NCBI GenBank assembly: GCA_964019695.1
Contig: CAXHUL010000525.1
Location: 563,001-627,000, forward strand
Source: Loripinus fragilis
Taxonomy: Eukaryota > Mollusca > Bivalvia > Lucinida > Lucinidae
Direction of reading: 5' to 3'
Length of the DNA: 64,000 nucleotides
In this document: piece by piece, positions 61,660-64,000 of the stretch
Layout of the letters: each line of letters starts with the position of its first letter
Position numbering within the stretch: position 1 is the stretch's first letter
The notes under the pieces: generated by a model
The model's database searches: none
What the model saw: the letters and a program-made list of their open reading frames with translations, nothing else
Told to the model about the DNA's origin: nothing
Program-made: the position numbers and the translations under genes

Positions 61660-62477
61660 GTTCTCAGCTCCTGCTGTGGGCAGCAAGCCAATTTTTTTTC
61701 CAAAATGTTGACCTATAAAAGAGCTTACTCGGGTGTGAAAATTATCATTGTGCGTGCGCGCCGCGGACCGCAATTATGATATTTCCTGTTTTCCCATAGG
61801 GCCCAAGGCAAATGGGGATAGCGGTTGTACGCCCTTTCTAAGGCTCTGATCGCTTTTAGATTTTGCACGCGGATAGGGCCAACAGAGGCGCAGGTATTGC
61901 CATGCGCACCCGCCCGCAACAATGTTTCGATACCGAGTTATCGGGGTGTGGAAGTCCGTCGCCCCGAAGCTTTACGCGCTTCCGTCTCGCGAACTACTAT
62001 TTTCATCATGCCCACACGGGCATCAGTTTGTAGTACGGGAGGCCGTCTACAAATGGTGAAAATTTCAAAGCCTTCCGTCGGGAAATTAAAAAGTTATGAG
62101 CATTAGAAGATCTTCCCATTAGGCCCCATTAGGCCACAGTAGCCGACCGGGCCTAAAACTTGCTTGGGTCACTTTCACGGACGGGCTCGAAACTGGTGCC
62201 AGAAGTTAGCCCCCGACCAGTGCTTCATTGTGAGGCATTGCGTAAAATTTTCCGTCCCCCGAGTGCCGAGCAATAGCCCCTGAAAGGGCTTTCGGCACAA
62301 TTTTCACGCCCTTATTTGAGCCACTTGTAGCCGAAGGAATTTTGCGCAAATGACTGAGAGGTGCTCCTGGGCACTGCTCATCACTTTGCAATAGGTTCCC
62401 GGGCTTTTCGCGAAGGTCGCGTTTTCTCAAACATTGAGGGCATTAGTGGGTGGGGTGTGAAAACCTCCGAATGCATG
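61660..62477 (+). repeat. Monomer 76
   Basis: 818 bp. C96T*, C104G, G174C, C300T, G505T, C506T*, G741C, T774A. Partner of monomer 70. Confidence 0.97.
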
Positions 62478-63295
62478 GTTCTCAGCTCCTGCTGTGGGCA
62501 GCAAGCCAATTTTTTTTCCAAAATGTTGACCTATAAAAGAGCTTACTCGGGTGTGAAAATTATCATTGTGCGTGCGCGCCCCGGACCGCAATTATGATAT
62601 TTCCTGTTTTCCCATAGGGCCCAAGGCAAATGGGGATAGCTGTTGTACGCGCTTTCTAAGGCTCTGATCGCTTTTAGATTTTGCACGCGGATAGGGCCAA
62701 CAGAGGCGCAGGTATTGCCATGCGCACCCGCCCGCAACAATGTTTCGATACCGAGTTATCGGGGTGTGGAAGTCCGCCGCCCCGAAGCTTTACGCGCTTC
62801 CGTCTCGCGAACTACTATTTTCATCATGCCCACACGGGCATCAGTTTGTAGTACGGGAGGCCGTCTACAAATGGTGAAAATTTCAAAGCCTTCCGTCGGG
62901 AAATTAAAAAGTTATGAGCATTAGAAGATCTTCCCATTAGGCCCCATTAGGCCACAGTAGCCGACCGGGCCTAAAACTTGCTTGGGTCACTTTCACGGAC
63001 GGGCTCGAAACTGGTGCCAGAAGTTAGCCCCCGACCAGTGCTTCATTGTGAGGCATTGCGTAAAATTTTCCGTCCCCCGAGTGCCGAGCAATAGCCCCTG
63101 AAAGGGCTTTCGGCACAATTTTCACGCCCTTATTTGAGCCACTTGTAGCCGAAGGAATTTTGCGCAAATGACTGAGAGGTGCTCCTGGGCACTGCTCATC
63201 ACTTTGCAATAGGTTCCGGGGCTTTTCGCGAAGGTTGCGTTTTCTCAAACTTTGAGGGCATTAGTGGGTGGGGTGTGAAAACCTCCGAATGCATG
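62478..63295 (+). repeat. Monomer 77
   Basis: 818 bp. C96T*, G164T, G505T, C506T*, C759T*. Shares C96T, G505T and C506T with its left neighbour 76. Confidence 0.97.
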
Positions 63296-64000
63296 GTTCT
63301 CAGCTCCTGCTGTGGGCAGCAAGCCAATTTTTTTTCCAAAATGTTGACCTATAAAAGAGCTTACTCGGGTGTGAAAATTATCATTGTGCGTGCGCGCCCC
63401 GGACCGCAATTATGATATTTCCTGTTTTCCCATAGGGCCCAAGGCAAATGGGGATAGCGGTTGTACGTGCTTTCTAAGGCTCTGATCGCTTTTAGATTTT
63501 GCACGCGGATAGGGCCAACAGAGGCGCAGGTATTGCCATGCGCACCCGCCCGCAACAATGTTTCGATACCGAGTTATCGGGGTGTGGAAGTCCGCCGCCC
63601 CGAAGCTTTACGCGCTTCCGTCTCGCGAACTACTATTTTCATCATGCCCACACGGGCATCAGTTTGTAGTACGGGAGGCCGTCTACAAATGGTGAAAATT
63701 TCAAAGCCTTCTGTCGGGAAATTAAAAAGTTATGAGCATTAGAAGATCTTCCCATTAGGCCCCATTAGGCCACAGTAGCCGACCGGGCCTAAAACTTGCG
63801 CGGGTCACTTTCACGGACGGGCTCGAAACTGGTGCCAGAAGTTAGCCCCCGACCAGTGCTTCATTGTGAGGCATTGCGTAAAATTTTCCGTCCCCCGAGT
63901 GCCGAGCAATAGCCCCTGAAAGGGCTTTCGGCACAATTTTCACGCCCTTATTTGCGCCACTTGTAGCCGAAGGAATTTTGCGCAAATGACTGAGAGGTGC
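63296..64000 (+). repeat. Monomer 78, cut by the window edge
   Basis: 705 bp (m1-705). C96T*, C173T*, C417T*, A660C. Nothing suggests the array ends here. Confidence 0.97.

Larger units (their letters stand above)
55119..62477 (+). repeat. Second amplified mosaic (monomers 68-76)
   Basis: The haplotype C594A + C750T followed by a T7 + C320G monomer occurs three times: monomers 68-69, 72-73 and 74-75. Pairs 72-73 and 74-75 also share G164A, G212A and C306T at an offset of 1635. Monomers 69-70 and 75-76 share C600T, then C96T, C104G, G174C, C300T, G505T and C506T at an offset of 4906 (6 x 818 less 2). Monomer 75 joins markers of 73 (G212A, C306T) on its left to a marker of 69 (C600T) on its right, so an exchange or conversion point lies between m320 and m600. 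Confidence 0.9.
1..64000 (+). repeat. 818-bp satellite array filling the whole window (77 full monomers plus partials)
   Basis: The same 818-bp unit repeats head to tail from the first base to the last, always in one orientation. I set monomer position m1 at window base 1 and count 77 complete monomers and a final 705-bp partial. Copies usually differ from the consensus at 0 to 7 positions. Unit length is 818 bp except for small indels (809, 816, 817, 819) and monomer 4, which is 1155 bp. HindIII (m308-313), BglII (m449-454) and NsiI (m812-817) sites each occur about once per unit, so those digests should give an 818-bp ladder. In the monomer entries, substitutions are given as consensus base, monomer position, new base; an asterisk marks a C-to-T or G-to-A change at a consensus CpG. 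Variants were read by eye and some may be missed. The chosen + strand is arbitrary. Such arrays are known at eukaryotic centromeres, pericentromeres, subtelomeres and sex or B chromosomes; which applies here cannot be told from sequence alone. Confidence 0.99.

Noticed and set aside
1..64000. CRISPR array or bacterial repeat region
   Set aside because: The repeat unit is 818 bp with no short repeat-spacer alternation, and there are no cas genes or any other genes.
1..64000. A fixed higher-order repeat like that of human alpha satellite
   Set aside because: Offsets of 2, 4, 5, 6, 8 and 9 monomers all occur, each over a limited stretch; no single period holds across the window.

Overview
The whole 64,000-base window is one uninterrupted head-to-tail satellite array. 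Its unit is 818 bp long, and I count 77 complete monomers, a 705-bp partial monomer at the right edge and one extra 337-bp partial duplication inside monomer 4. Neither edge of the array is in the window. No protein-coding gene, rRNA, tRNA, transposon or CRISPR array is supported. Every open reading frame is a recurring shadow of the repeat. None of the four recurrent ones starts with ATG, and several copies carry stops or frameshifts.

Organism: an array of this length, unit size and homogeneity is typical of a eukaryotic satellite or macrosatellite (centromeric, pericentromeric, subtelomeric or sex/B chromosome). It would be very unusual in a bacterium or archaeon. The consensus is close to 50% GC with about 55 CpG per unit, near the random expectation. 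About a third of the distinct substitutions among copies are CpG to TpG or CpA, which points to a host that methylates CpG. I cannot name the species or a known satellite family.

Layout, with monomer position m1 set at window base 1 and each monomer starting at its GTTCTCAG-like motif: bases 1-6063 hold near-consensus copies plus the 337-bp partial duplication at 3155-3491. Bases 6064-14226 are a 5-monomer block present twice in tandem (offset 4081). Bases 13409-16678 are a 2-monomer block present twice (offset 1635). Bases 16679-33853 are a patchwork with long-range copies at offsets of 8 monomers (6544) and 9 monomers less 2 bp (7360). Bases about 33854-55118 are quiet: most monomers carry only private mutations. 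Bases 55119-62477 are a second recently amplified zone, with haplotypes repeated at offsets of 2, 4 and 6 monomers. The array therefore shows no fixed higher-order period but a mosaic of block duplications of different sizes, as expected from repeated unequal exchange.

Within each monomer several elements are conserved: a T8 tract followed 15 bp later by a TATA-box match, then a GC dinucleotide tract; several hairpins and palindromes, the most striking a two-part hairpin at m604-639; a 10-bp palindrome next to a 10-bp tandem repeat at m447-475; a weak RNA polymerase III A-box/B-box pair at m481-534; and three GGGTGTG (CACCC-type) motifs. These are sequence observations; transcription or protein binding is only inferred.
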